Source: Pseudobdellovibrionaceae bacterium
Lineage (GTDB): Bacteria > Bdellovibrionota > Bdellovibrionia > Bdellovibrionales > Bdellovibrionaceae
Direction of reading: 5' to 3'
Assembly (NCBI GenBank): GCA_019637875.1
Contig: JAHBUW010000012.1
Location: 62,001 to 126,000, forward strand
Length of the DNA stretch: 64,000 bases
This document shows, piece after piece, positions 7,759 to 16,482 of this stretch. The first letter of the stretch is position 1; each line of letters starts with the position of its first letter. A program made the translations under genes and the position numbers. The notes beneath the pieces were generated by a model. It was not told where the DNA came from. It saw only the letters and a program-made list of their open reading frames with translations, and searched no databases.

Positions 7759-10512
7759 ATGCCCGAAGCCACGATTCTCAAGTACGAGCGCGAGCGTATG
7801 CTCTTATCACCCGCCGTGGTGTTCGTGCTGTGCTCTTTGTTCACCGTGCTTGCATGGTTCGTGGCCTCGCTTTTGTCCACGGCGGAAAATAGCGCGCGTT
7901 TTGATCGCTCGGCTTTGTCGCTTCACTACGCTTTTAAAAACCGGATGAACGTGTACACGAATGCCCTCGTCTACACCCGCAACCTTTTCCAATTGAAGCC
8001 GGATTTATCCGCGGATGAGTTTCGCCAGTTCGTTCGCGGAATGAATCTGAAGGCGGAATATCCCGGCATCACGGTGATGGGCTACGTGCGGCGCTATTCC
8101 CGCGCCCAGCTTCTGCAGACCTTGCCGCGGCTACCGGAAAACGCGCGTGCGGTCCTCGATGTCGCGAAGGATGACTACGACGTCGTCGTCTATGCCGAAA
8201 GTTTGGTCGAGCAGGCTGGAAATGCCCTCGGCATGGATTTGTCGACCAGCTTACCACGTTACGAGGCGATGAACCGCGCGGCGACGCTCGGTCTTCCGGT
8301 GGCGACGGACAAAGTGACCCGGATTTCCGTGCCGGAATCCGCGGACGCCGGCGCGATCTTTTTGGTTTTTTCCCCGCACTACCGACAAGGCGTGAAGCTC
8401 GACACTCCCGAAGAGCGCCGCGAGGCCCTGATCGGTTTTGTTTACGCCGGGTTTCGCGCCCCCGTCCTGTTCGGGAATCTGGCGCAGGACGCGAAGATGC
8501 AAGATTCGAAACTCATTTTGCGCGTTTATGACGGCGCCGAGATGAGGCCGGAAGAGCTCGTATACGCCAAAGGGGATTTGCAGGACGCGGGCGAGTTTCG
8601 CACCACGATCAAGCTGCGCGCGGCCGAACACGACTGGGCCATTGATTTCATGGGCACGAAAGACTTCGCGCCCCCGTACTCGCGATATCTGCCGTTGATG
8701 GTCCTTTTTATGGGCATCGTCCTGACTTTCGCGGTCACGCTGTGGGCGCGTAAAGGTCAGCGTTTCGCCGCGAAACTTCAAGAGGACATCGAGATCCGGC
8801 ACCTGACCGAAGCGCAGCTGCAGGAAGAAAAGCGCATCGTCGAGCTGACGTCGACCATCGGCACGACCCTCAAAGCCGAGCAAGATCTCGAGTCGATCGT
8901 GCAGATGGTGACGGACGTCGCGACGGATTTGACGGGCGCGAAATTTGGCGCGTTTTTCTACAATCTGCTGGACGCCAAAGGCGACACGATGACCCTGTAC
9001 GTCCTGTCGGGCGCGAAGATTTCGGACTTCGCGCGGTTCGGAATGCCCCGTAATACGGAGGTGTTCCGAACGTCGTTCGAGGGCCGCGGCATGATGCGCG
9101 TGCATGATATCACGAAAGATCCGCGCTACGGCCGCAACGCCCCTTTACACGGAATGCCCGAGGGGCATCTTCCCGTGCGCAGCTATTTGTCCGCGCCGGT
9201 CATGTCGAAAAACGGGAAGGTGTTGGGAAGCCTGCTGTTCGGTCACCCCGAAGCCGGCGTCTTCACCGCGCGTTCCGAAGCGATTCTGAAATCGCTGGCC
9301 ATTCAGGCGGGAATCGCGATGGACAACGCGAACCTCTATCGCGAGCTGACCCTCGCCCGCGCGCAAGCGGATTCGGCCAATCGCGCGAAGTCACTTTTCT
9401 TGGCGAACGTCAGTCACGAGATCCGCACCCCGCTCGGAATCATGCTGGGCTTCGCGGAATTGACCTCCGAACACAAAACCGATCCCGCGCGCGTGGACGA
9501 GAACATGAAGAAGATCTTGCGCAACGGACGCGAACTTACGCGCATCATCGGCGAGGTTCTGGACCTTTCCAAAATCGAAGCGAACGCGCTTTTGATCGAG
9601 AACTCGGCGATTCCGTTGATGCCGTTTTTGACCGAGATGCGCAACGAGTGGGGGCTCCTGATCCAGGCGAAGAAGCTTGGCTTCGAGTTCGAGATCGAAG
9701 GTGTGCTGCCCGCCGAAATCCGCACGGATTCGACCCGTTTGACGCAGATTCTGACGAATCTTTTGAACAACGCTTTGAAGTTCACCGAAAGCGGCGCCAT
9801 TCGCGTGCGCGTTTCGGTGGCCGAGTCGCAGATTGACTTCGAAATCGAGGATACGGGGCTCGGGATTTCGCCAGAGAACCAGCAGCAGCTCTTCAAAACC
9901 TTTTCGCAGGGGGATTCGTCGATCACCCGTCGCTTTGGCGGCAGCGGGTTGGGCCTTGCGCTGTCGAAGCAGCTCGCGATCGCGTTGGGCGGAGACCTGC
10001 GTTTGGGGCGCAGTCAGCTGGGCCAGGGTAGCCTCTTCATCCTGACCTTGCCGATCCGGCAAGAGGCGGGAGTTGCGATCGACGTCGTGGGTTCGCGTCC
10101 CGGCGTGACCGCGACGGACTTGACTGGGATCAAGGTTTTGCTGGTGGAAGATTCCATCGATAACCAGCAGCTCATCAGCACCTTCTTGGAAAAAGCGAAT
10201 GCGACCGTGGTCACCGCCGACAACGGCGAAGAGGGCGTCACGGAAGCTTTGCGGACGCACTACGACGTCGTGCTGATGGACATCCAAATGCCGGTGCTCG
10301 ATGGCTACGGCGCTTACGAAAAACTTCGCGGCGCGGGTTACGATCGCCCGGTGATCGCGTTGACCGCGCACGCGCTCATCGAAGAAAAAGACAAAGCCTT
10401 CAGCATGGGTTTTTACGACTATTTGACGAAGCCCGTGAATCGCAAAGCGCTCATCATCGCCATCGGCCAAGCGGCTTTCTTTGGCGGTCGCGGCGCCGAC
10501 GCCAATCCTTAA
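7759..10512 (+). CDS. Hybrid sensor histidine kinase (CHASE-GAF-HisKA-HATPase-REC)
   Basis: The protein has 917 residues. A membrane segment (about residues 14-36) leads to a periplasmic CHASE-type domain containing YPGITVMGYVRRYSR. A second membrane segment follows at about 312-332 (LMVLFMGIVLTFAVTLWA), then a GAF domain at about 370-530. The dimerization/phosphoacceptor domain has FLANVSHEIRTPLGIMLGF with His553. The ATPase domain has NLLNNALKFTESG, DTGLGIS and GGSGLGLALSK. The C-terminal receiver domain has LMDIQMPVLDGYG with Asp841. It probably senses an extracytoplasmic ligand and relays phosphate onward to an unlinked HPt or regulator. No cognate regulator is adjacent; the divergent LysR gene may control it. 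Confidence 0.93.
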   Translation: MPEATILKYERERMLLSPAVVFVLCSLFTVLAWFVASLLSTAENSARFDRSALSLHYAFKNRMNVYTNALVYTRNLFQLKPDLSADEFRQFVRGMNLKAEYPGITVMGYVRRYSRAQLLQTLPRLPENARAVLDVAKDDYDVVVYAESLVEQAGNALGMDLSTSLPRYEAMNRAATLGLPVATDKVTRISVPESADAGAIFLVFSPHYRQGVKLDTPEERREALIGFVYAGFRAPVLFGNLAQDAKMQDSKLILRVYDGAEMRPEELVYAKGDLQDAGEFRTTIKLRAAEHDWAIDFMGTKDFAPPYSRYLPLMVLFMGIVLTFAVTLWARKGQRFAAKLQEDIEIRHLTEAQLQEEKRIVELTSTIGTTLKAEQDLESIVQMVTDVATDLTGAKFGAFFYNLLDAKGDTMTLYVLSGAKISDFARFGMPRNTEVFRTSFEGRGMMRVHDITKDPRYGRNAPLHGMPEGHLPVRSYLSAPVMSKNGKVLGSLLFGHPEAGVFTARSEAILKSLAIQAGIAMDNANLYRELTLARAQADSANRAKSLFLANVSHEIRTPLGIMLGFAELTSEHKTDPARVDENMKKILRNGRELTRIIGEVLDLSKIEANALLIENSAIPLMPFLTEMRNEWGLLIQAKKLGFEFEIEGVLPAEIRTDSTRLTQILTNLLNNALKFTESGAIRVRVSVAESQIDFEIEDTGLGISPENQQQLFKTFSQGDSSITRRFGGSGLGLALSKQLAIALGGDLRLGRSQLGQGSLFILTLPIRQEAGVAIDVVGSRPGVTATDLTGIKVLLVEDSIDNQQLISTFLEKANATVVTADNGEEGVTEALRTHYDVVLMDIQMPVLDGYGAYEKLRGAGYDRPVIALTAHALIEEKDKAFSMGFYDYLTKPVNRKALIIAIGQAAFFGGRGADANP

Positions 10513-11604
10513 GCCCGGATGAGTCGGGCCACGCGCTGACCGCTCATGAAGGCGCCATGCATGGTGCCGCGGGCGGAGCCGGTCTGGGTGGCCTCGCCGG
10601 CGAAGAAAATCGTCTCCGCGAGCGGTTTCCCGAAGGCCTTCGCGCCTTGCTGGCCTCCCACGCCGACGTAGCTGTACGCGCCCCGCGCGAACTCGTCACG
10701 GCTCCAGTCATGGTGGTGAACCGAGACGATCCTTTCGCGAAGTTCGACTTTCGAGAGCCCACTCCACGCGGTGAGTGTCGTGACCGCGGCGTCGACGAGT
10801 TCCGTTTCGCTCCAGGCGCTCATGGCCTCGGCGCGGGGGCCACCTTGCCAAGCCACCAGCAGCGGCGTGCGCCGCGGATGTTGGGTCCACCAGGTCGGAA
10901 AGTTGAACTCCGGACCCAAATGGACGAAGGAGACGGGGAGGTCCGCGCCCAGGTTTTCCCAGAATCTTTCCCGCATACGAAAGACGAGCTTTTGCACGTG
11001 GCCCACCTCGAGATGTCGCCAACGGCGACTCAGCTCCGAGGGGGCCGGGGACCAGACGAGGTCCGTGCCGTTTTTCAAAACGCCTAAGGGCAGGGTGCAG
11101 ACCAGTTTTTTTGCGTGAAAGGTGCGCGTCCCTCCAGCGGCGTCCGTGACCTCCACGGTGACCCGACCGGGGCGCCACTCGATGCGGCGGGCCCGCGTAT
11201 TGAGTCGGAGTTTTCCCTTCGCGATCAACTCCCGCGCCATCGCGTCGAGAAGCGGCCCATACCCGCACCGGGGACGAAAGTTCGCGACGCCTTCCAAGTC
11301 GGGGTCGTCGGTTTCCTCCGTGTCCATGAGTCCCCGTACGCTCAAACGTTCCAGGTTCGCCGCATGAAATCCTTCGACGAAACTTTGAAAAAGCGCGCGT
11401 TGATCCACCGTGAATGAATTCGGGACCTTCTTCCGCGCCGAGCGAAGAGGTCGCGGTCGGATGCGTCCGCGCGCGACCGCCGACGCGATCCCTCGCCTCC
11501 AGCACGAGCACGCTTAAATCCGAGGTCTGGAGTTCGCGCGCGCAGGCCAGGCCCGCGGCTCCCGCGCCCAAGATCAAGACATCAAGAGTGGAATTTTGAA
11601 CCAT
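10509..11604 (-). pseudogene. Flavin amine oxidase gene broken by internal deletion and frameshift
   Basis: The N-terminal part (start near 11604) encodes DVLILGAGAAGLACARELQ, VLEARDRVGGRARTH and EEGPEFIHGG, the FAD-binding half of a monoamine-oxidase-type flavoprotein. At about 11418 the homology jumps to another frame, starting DQRALFQSFVEGFHAANLE. It continues to the C-terminal FAD motif FFAGEATQTGSARGTMHGA and stops at 10509. In intact family members about 80-100 residues separate the FIHG motif from the FVEGF helix; here they are missing. A deletion that also shifted frame has probably inactivated the gene. The stop overlaps the convergent kinase stop in TTAA. A sequencing error alone would not remove so many codons. 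Confidence 0.75.
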
Positions 11605-11633
11605 GACTCACCTCGGATGAGTCCTTTGCAAAC

Positions 11634-12713
11634 TCAATTCCGGTCGAGAAAGGCGATGGTCTTCGCGGTTAAATCGTCCGCGATGGCCGGAACTTCGTTG
11701 TGAAGCTCGTGATAGCCCTCGGAGTAGCGGATCAGCTCGAAGTGGCGCGCGTTTTTCTTCAAGAGCGTTTGGCTTTTCACGGCGTCCACGTAGGTGTCGT
11801 GCTCGCCGCCCAGAAAGACCAGGCCCTTGATCGCGGGATCGACCTTCCAACCGGGGGCTTGACGGTAAGCGGTCGAGAGCAGGTTCGTCGCGAACTCTTT
11901 CACCATGAACGGGGAGTTCGGCTTAATGGGGTCGAAATGAGGATCCTTGCCGTCGGGATAGCGATTGGAGGTGAGCGTGCGCAGCGTGATGATCTGATCG
12001 ACCTGCAGGCTCTTCAGCAGGCAACGCGGAATCGAGGGGCCCGCGATTTCGCCCGCGCACGGATTCGGCGCGAGGCCCGGCGCGATCAAGATGACGGCTT
12101 GCGCCCACTTCTCGCTCGCCATGCGGTAGGCGGCGAGGCCTCCGGTCGACCAGCCGATCACGCGGATCGGGGATTTGGAGCAGTCGCGACCGTAAACGGG
12201 GTCGGGCGTTTCGGAGTAACGTTTCCAGACGAACTTCGCCTGCTGGTCGATTTCGAAATCGCGTTCGGTGACGAAGGGATCGCCGCCCGCGACGATGCGG
12301 GTCTTGGCCATGTCGCCGTCCGAGCCGCCCTGACCGAGATAGTCGAACATCAACACGCGGTAGCCGGCGCGGTTGAGCGCACCGAAATAGAAATCGTGAT
12401 TGCGAATCGAGTCGCCCAAGCCCGGCAAGTAAAGAACGCAGCCCTTGAAGGTCGTATCTTTCGCTTCCAGCTGGTAGCCCATGCGCTGCGCGAAGGGGAG
12501 TTTACCGATCTTCTGTTTTTCGAGAAAAAGCGGCGACTGGCTGAGCGCGGTTTCGATCAGCTCGGCGCCTTTCCCCGCGGCCGTCTGGGCGACCGTACGG
12601 GCGGGCTTCGCCGCTCCCGTGGTGGACGTTTTTGCCGGGCTTCCCGGCGCCGTTTTCGGTGGGTGAGCGCAGCCCAAAAAAAGGAAAGAGAGAAGGAGGA
12701 GTCCGCGTGCCAT
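11634..12713 (-). CDS. Lipoprotein alpha/beta-hydrolase
   Basis: The protein has 359 residues. The lipoprotein signal MARGLLLLSFLFLGC puts the lipidated Cys at 15. A Thr/Ala/Pro-rich linker follows, then an alpha/beta-hydrolase domain: CVLYLPGLGDS, VLMFDYLGQGGSDG, nucleophile GWSTGG at Ser189, acid in VFLGGEHDTYVD, and histidine in YHELHNEVP near the end. The last motif resembles monoacylglycerol lipase-type lysophospholipases. It would sit at a membrane surface and cleave lipid or carboxylic esters; the substrate is not shown. The ATG at 12713 gives the clean lipobox; a longer frame to 12776 has a poor N-terminus. Confidence 0.82.
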   Translation of the reverse strand: MARGLLLLSFLFLGCAHPPKTAPGSPAKTSTTGAAKPARTVAQTAAGKGAELIETALSQSPLFLEKQKIGKLPFAQRMGYQLEAKDTTFKGCVLYLPGLGDSIRNHDFYFGALNRAGYRVLMFDYLGQGGSDGDMAKTRIVAGGDPFVTERDFEIDQQAKFVWKRYSETPDPVYGRDCSKSPIRVIGWSTGGLAAYRMASEKWAQAVILIAPGLAPNPCAGEIAGPSIPRCLLKSLQVDQIITLRTLTSNRYPDGKDPHFDPIKPNSPFMVKEFATNLLSTAYRQAPGWKVDPAIKGLVFLGGEHDTYVDAVKSQTLLKKNARHFELIRYSEGYHELHNEVPAIADDLTAKTIAFLDRN

Positions 12714-12829
12714 CAGCTGTGGATTCTTGCGCGAGGACGCCCGCAACGCGAAGTCATTTTTGTGTGGCGGGGCCAAGCATCATGAGTCGGACCGATCACG
12801 AATTCGTGAATTTCCGGCGCGAAGACAGA

Positions 12830-13114
12830 TCAAGACAGATAACGACGGTCGAACCAAAACGAGCCGAAGGGAATGGAACTCGTGATCAGCGCGAGGAGGG
12901 TCTTCTTCGTCCCCCACTTCTCTTCGAAGGCGAGGGTCAGTGCCGTATAAATGAACATCAAAAACAGCACACCGTGAATCGAGCCCATCAGGGTCACCAT
13001 CGAGCGGTCTCCGGTGAGTGCCCGATAAGGCATCGCGCCCAGCAGCAGAAGCAGCAGCGAGCTGCCCTCAGCCCAGGTCAGCCAGCGGAAGTAGCGGTGC
13101 GGGCTGAAACTCAT
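12830..13114 (-). CDS. DUF3817 small membrane protein
   Basis: The protein has 94 residues and three predicted membrane helices: FRWLTWAEGSSLLLLLLGAM, HGVLFLMFIYTALTLAF and LLALITSSIPFGSFWFDRR. The E-G-x-S/H-G-x-L-F pattern is that of DUF3817 integral membrane proteins, whose function is unknown. Its ATG overlaps the stop codon of the membrane-protein gene upstream (TCATGA region), so translation is coupled. It is the third gene of an rsmG-headed run. Confidence 0.75.
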   Translation of the reverse strand: MSFSPHRYFRWLTWAEGSSLLLLLLGAMPYRALTGDRSMVTLMGSIHGVLFLMFIYTALTLAFEEKWGTKKTLLALITSSIPFGSFWFDRRYLS

Positions 13115-13575
13115 GACAGCCCCCGAATCCACGCACGCCCCACGTCCATCCAAGGCCACGGAATCGCGCTCAGGACAATCACGAGCGTGAGCGCGATGGT
13201 CACCGCGAGTTTTTTGAAGCGCGCCGCGCCCTCGAGGCGACGGGCTTTCGCTTTCATCATGTGGAAGACGCCGATCGCGACGAACATCGTGAGGGGGTGA
13301 CGGAGGCTCCAGAAGAACACGAACGGATTTTCCAGACTTCCCACGGGATCTTGGAAAAAGGCTTTCGTCCATGGACTCATGCCCGCCCACAACGTGAGGC
13401 CGAACAGGAACTGGTATCCGAAACTTTGATCAAACGCCCAAAGCAGATGCTGGTCGCCGCCGTTCCAGGGGCGATTCGCGCGCGCCGCGAGCGAATAACG
13501 AACGACCAGATAAAGCCCCGCGAACAGCACCACCCAACGCACCCACGAGTGAATGAAAAGAAGCGGCTCGTACAT
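13111..13575 (-). CDS. Four-helix membrane protein, cytochrome-b-like
   Basis: The protein has 154 residues and about four hydrophobic segments: LLFIHSWVRWVVLFAGLYLVV, FGYQFLFGLTLWAGM, HPLTMFVAIGVFHMMKA and a C-terminal VTIALTLVIVLSAIPWPW. Histidines lie at the membrane edges (HSWVRW, RHPLTM, VFHMM), as in small proteins often labelled cytochrome-b-like, but heme binding is not demonstrated. It overlaps rsmG upstream by one base of an ATGA junction and DUF3817 downstream, so all three are probably co-expressed. Confidence 0.6.
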   Translation of the reverse strand: MYEPLLFIHSWVRWVVLFAGLYLVVRYSLAARANRPWNGGDQHLLWAFDQSFGYQFLFGLTLWAGMSPWTKAFFQDPVGSLENPFVFFWSLRHPLTMFVAIGVFHMMKAKARRLEGAARFKKLAVTIALTLVIVLSAIPWPWMDVGRAWIRGLS

Positions 13576-14201
13576 CACGCGCCTCCGATCAGGACGAGGT
13601 GACGTTCGACATCGAGGACCGGCGATTTCAAAATTTCGATGCGCGTCTTCACGTCTTTCGCGATCTTGCGCGCGTCGCGCAGCTCTTCTTCGATTTTTTC
13701 CAGACGTCCCTTCAGCAGGAAGTAACGTCCGCCCTGAACGGCGTGCGCGCGGCTGAGTTGCAAGATGACGTCGATGGGTTTGAAAGCACGCGCGGTTACG
13801 AGGTCGATCTCGGGCAGGCGTGGGGGAATATCGGCGTTCACTTTCAGGTTGGGGGCGATCGCCGTCGCCCGACGCAAAAACTCCTGCTTCAGTTTGGACT
13901 TTTCGAAAAGCTCGAAACGCACGTCGGGAAATTGAATTGCGTAAAGGACTCCGGGCAGTCCGCCGCCCGAGCCGAAATCGGCGACCGCTTTCACGTCTGT
14001 CGGAAAATGCCGCAGGGGCAGCAGGCAATCGATCACGTGATTGTCGATCAGATCGTCGAAAGTCATCTTGCGGCTGATCAGATTCAGCTCTTCGTTCGCC
14101 GACCACAAAAGATCGAGGTAGCTCTGAAGCTGCGGCAGGGCCGCTTCGCGAAACCCCAATTGCAAAAGAATTGGGCGTCGTTGTTCAAGGGTCGTGGACA
14201 T
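13575..14201 (-). CDS. rsmG: 16S rRNA (guanine527-N7)-methyltransferase RsmG
   Basis: The protein has 208 residues, the usual length. RsmG methylates N7 of G527 in 16S rRNA using S-adenosylmethionine; in other bacteria its loss gives low-level streptomycin resistance. Family motifs are LWSANEELNLISRKMTFDDL near residue 40, HVIDCLLPLRHF, the SAM-binding VADFGSGGGLPGVLYAIQFP near residues 93-112, FELFEKSKLKQEFLR, and VTARAFKPIDVIL. It is usually beside gidA/parA in other genomes but here heads a short operon with two small membrane proteins. Confidence 0.95.
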   Translation of the reverse strand: MSTTLEQRRPILLQLGFREAALPQLQSYLDLLWSANEELNLISRKMTFDDLIDNHVIDCLLPLRHFPTDVKAVADFGSGGGLPGVLYAIQFPDVRFELFEKSKLKQEFLRRATAIAPNLKVNADIPPRLPEIDLVTARAFKPIDVILQLSRAHAVQGGRYFLLKGRLEKIEEELRDARKIAKDVKTRIEILKSPVLDVERHLVLIGGA

Positions 14202-14233
14202 GGGACTTTTCTAAGTCGGCGCGGATCGAAAAT

Positions 14234-15175
14234 CTAGCGATTTCCGAGGTGACGGCGCGACCGCGCGAGACTGCCGAGGCCCCGGTGATCGAGTGTGGAG
14301 TGTCTTTCGGGGTCCATCTCAAAATCGCGGCATTCGGTGTGGGCGAGCACGCCGGGTTTCACGACGACTTCCGCCAGGGTCACGAAAGGGGCCTGCGCTT
14401 CAGGCCAACGCCAATCCAGATTTTCGACCCACTCGCGCGGGGCGTGTTTGCGACCATCGGTCGTCGTCATGGTCGCCGCCTCGAGGACTTGTCCTTCCAG
14501 CCAGAAGCAGGCGGGGACGCTATCTTCCGTGAGGTGCCGACGCAGTTCCCGCGCGCGGGCGCCCGGGGCGTCTCCGGGCGCGAGGGCGGGGTTCCAGGCA
14601 CAAGGCCGCAGACGGTAACGGACGGCCTCCATGGGGCCGAGGCGGTAGGGGTGTTCGCCGTAGTAGCTCAGCTTCTGGTAAGCGGCGGGGGGCGCGGGAA
14701 TCGCGGCGCGCTCGGGTCCCAGGCGGAGGACCTCTTCGATGCCGAAGGTGCGCCCGGTACTCCAGAATCCTTCGATCTCTTTTTGCCGGCGGATCGCGAG
14801 TTCGACGACATCTTTCGCGCCGACCTCTGAATCCGTCGAGAACCGAAAATCCAAACGGGTGTCGGGCGTCGGTGAGTCGGGTCCGGTCATCACGGCGATT
14901 TCGGCCGTGAGCTTCGGACCGAAATCTTGAAAGCGCAGTAAAGCGGGGGCTTTTTGTTTGCGGCTGAAAAATCCTTGGCGCAGGCGGGGCGGCAGCTCTT
15001 CGCTCACGCGAAATTCCACCCGCGCGCAGACGACCTGGGCGGGGTCGGTTTTGGGGCTCAGGCGTTTGAGAGTGGCGCGGGCGAGGTCCTCGCGGGGAAG
15101 GACCCGTTCAAAGACCGGATGCAGGGAGGCCCCCGCCGGAAGCGTGAAGAGCAAAAACAAGAGAAACGCGCGCAT
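14234..15175 (-). CDS. Exported catalase-fold-like protein
   Basis: The protein has 313 residues with signal peptide MRAFLLFLLFTLPAGA. ALLRFQDFGPK, FRFSTDSEVGAKDVVELAIR, YYGEHPYRLGPMEAVRYRLRP and FWLEGQVLEA resemble the strand order of heme-dependent catalase-superfamily barrels. In those, a PYRFG-x-x-x-x-KYSL strand is diagnostic. The protein is short, and I do not find a clear proximal heme tyrosine motif, so catalase activity is unproven. Export to the periplasm would be unusual for a classical catalase. The gene ends 32 nt from the rsmG start and may lie at the head of that transcript. Confidence 0.5.
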   Translation of the reverse strand: MRAFLLFLLFTLPAGASLHPVFERVLPREDLARATLKRLSPKTDPAQVVCARVEFRVSEELPPRLRQGFFSRKQKAPALLRFQDFGPKLTAEIAVMTGPDSPTPDTRLDFRFSTDSEVGAKDVVELAIRRQKEIEGFWSTGRTFGIEEVLRLGPERAAIPAPPAAYQKLSYYGEHPYRLGPMEAVRYRLRPCAWNPALAPGDAPGARARELRRHLTEDSVPACFWLEGQVLEAATMTTTDGRKHAPREWVENLDWRWPEAQAPFVTLAEVVVKPGVLAHTECRDFEMDPERHSTLDHRGLGSLARSRRHLGNR

Positions 15176-15211
15176 GGCATCCCTTAGGATGCGCGGCGCT
15201 TGCGGTCAATC

Positions 15212-15832
15212 CTAACGACCGAAGAGCAGGCTTTGGAAGACGGGAACCATCAGCTGAATGAGCTGCTCGCGGTCGCCGTTCACCAGGCTGGGGTAGCAGG
15301 CGACGTGACGGCCGGTCGAGAGCCCTCCCAGAACCGCCAAGACGAGCTCCACGCGGGTTTCGGCATCGGGCGAGTTCAGGCGCGCGACCATCGGCACCAC
15401 GAGACGCTCGCGGAGCGTTTCGCGGATAATGGGGCCGGCCACTTCACTGGGGGCCGAGCGGTGCAGGATCAGCATCGAACGTTGATCGATTTCCGTTTCA
15501 TTCCCCAGGATCAGACGGGTGAGAACTTCCGGATATTGGGCGAGTTCAATGCCCGCCAAGGAGTCGATGTGAATGTGTGTTTTGATAACTTCGCGAAACA
15601 AACCTTCTTTGGAGCCGAAGTAACGGATGATGAGCGCGGGGTCGATCTTCGCTTCTTGCGCGATCTCGCGCAGGCCCACTTCGTCGTAGGACTTTTGCGC
15701 GAGCGCCGCCTGGGCGGCCCAAAGGATGGCTTTTTTCGACGCTTCGGAGTTGCGCGGCCGGGTGGCTTTCGCGGTGTCGGAAGTCGAATTTTCGGAGCCC
15801 GCGTTTGCGGACGGATCGGAATTTTCGGTCAT
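15212..15832 (-). CDS. TetR-family transcriptional regulator
   Basis: The protein has 206 residues. A Ser/Thr/Asn-rich leader of about 30 residues precedes a TetR helix-turn-helix: KKAILWAAQAALAQKSYDEV, then GLREIAQEAKIDPALIIRYF and GSKEGLFREVI (residues 35-80). The C-terminal ligand-binding helices carry a MLILHRSAPSEVAGPI segment typical of regulators of efflux or lipid genes. I chose the ATG at 15832; an upstream frame extends to 15949 but has an unlikely sequence. The target could be itself or the exported-protein gene at 16069, which is divergent. Confidence 0.88.
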   Translation of the reverse strand: MTENSDPSANAGSENSTSDTAKATRPRNSEASKKAILWAAQAALAQKSYDEVGLREIAQEAKIDPALIIRYFGSKEGLFREVIKTHIHIDSLAGIELAQYPEVLTRLILGNETEIDQRSMLILHRSAPSEVAGPIIRETLRERLVVPMVARLNSPDAETRVELVLAVLGGLSTGRHVACYPSLVNGDREQLIQLMVPVFQSLLFGR

Positions 15833-15991
15833 AAAACTGAACCCCTCAGCGCTTGTGAGACTGGCACGAGGAGACTGTCGATTACAAGAACAGCTTCGAA
15901 AAAAACACCGGGTCTCTCTCGAAGTGGCACCAGTTCTCGGCGTCCACAAGCATTGAGATCATCCTAGCGCTCACTTCGTCCCTCTCGCAAC

Positions 15992-16007
15992 TGGCACCGA
16001 TCTTGGA
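15992..16007 (+). promoter_or_regulatory. Possible sigma54-type promoter
   Basis: TGGCAC (15992-15997), a 5-bp spacer and TTGGA (16003-16007) match the -24/-12 architecture of RpoN promoters except at one position of the -12 element. It lies about 60 nt upstream of the exported-protein ATG at 16069. Two more TGGCAC hexamers occur upstream at about 15862 and 15925 without a -12 match, so chance similarity is possible. Confidence 0.25.
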
Positions 16008-16068
16008 GAAGGGCTCTTCATATTTGGTGGGGTTTACGAAATCTAAGGGGCAATTTGGGAGGTCCTTG

Positions 16069-16479
16069 ATGTCAATCTTTGGAAAAAAGGCCGCAGTGGC
16101 CTTGCTCATCCTCGCTTCGAGCGGGATGGCAACAGCTGATGAAAACGTGGAAATGAGCCTGACCACGACCTGCAACTGCTATCAGGTGGGAAATAGGGCG
16201 GGATATTTGGGTGAGGTTTTCGCGGCCGCCGTGGTCGAAGTTCCTCGCTCGTCGGTGATGGGAAAGACGGAAGAGCAATTGCGCGAAGATCTGACCGCAC
16301 GTCAGTACCTCGCTCTGCAAGACGCCGCGAGAAGCGCGTGCAGCCTGCAAGCGTCGCGTAACCTTTCGCAGCGTCGCATGGGCAGCGGCTCGGGCGCAGG
16401 CGACATGCACTTGTCGCCGATGGAAAGCACACGCGTGCACTGCTCGGCCGACATCCGGATTCGTCTGTCGCGCCGTTAG
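16069..16479 (+). CDS. Small exported protein of unknown function
   Basis: The protein has 136 residues. The signal peptide MSIFGKKAAVALLILASSGM ends at ATADE. The mature domain of about 110 residues has four cysteines (CNCY, SACS, HCSAD) and a pattern VAAAVVEVPRSSVMG-type strand followed by helices; no family recognised. A GGGAGG site precedes the ATG at 16069, which makes longer in-frame starts unlikely. It ends 4 nt before the convergent stop of the S41 protease gene. Confidence 0.6.
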   Translation: MSIFGKKAAVALLILASSGMATADENVEMSLTTTCNCYQVGNRAGYLGEVFAAAVVEVPRSSVMGKTEEQLREDLTARQYLALQDAARSACSLQASRNLSQRRMGSGSGAGDMHLSPMESTRVHCSADIRIRLSRR

Positions 16480-16482
16480 TAG

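Noticed and set aside
14234-15175. Confident call as an active catalase
   Set aside because: Strand motifs resemble the catalase barrel, but the protein is short and a clear proximal heme Tyr motif is missing, so it is only called catalase-fold-like.
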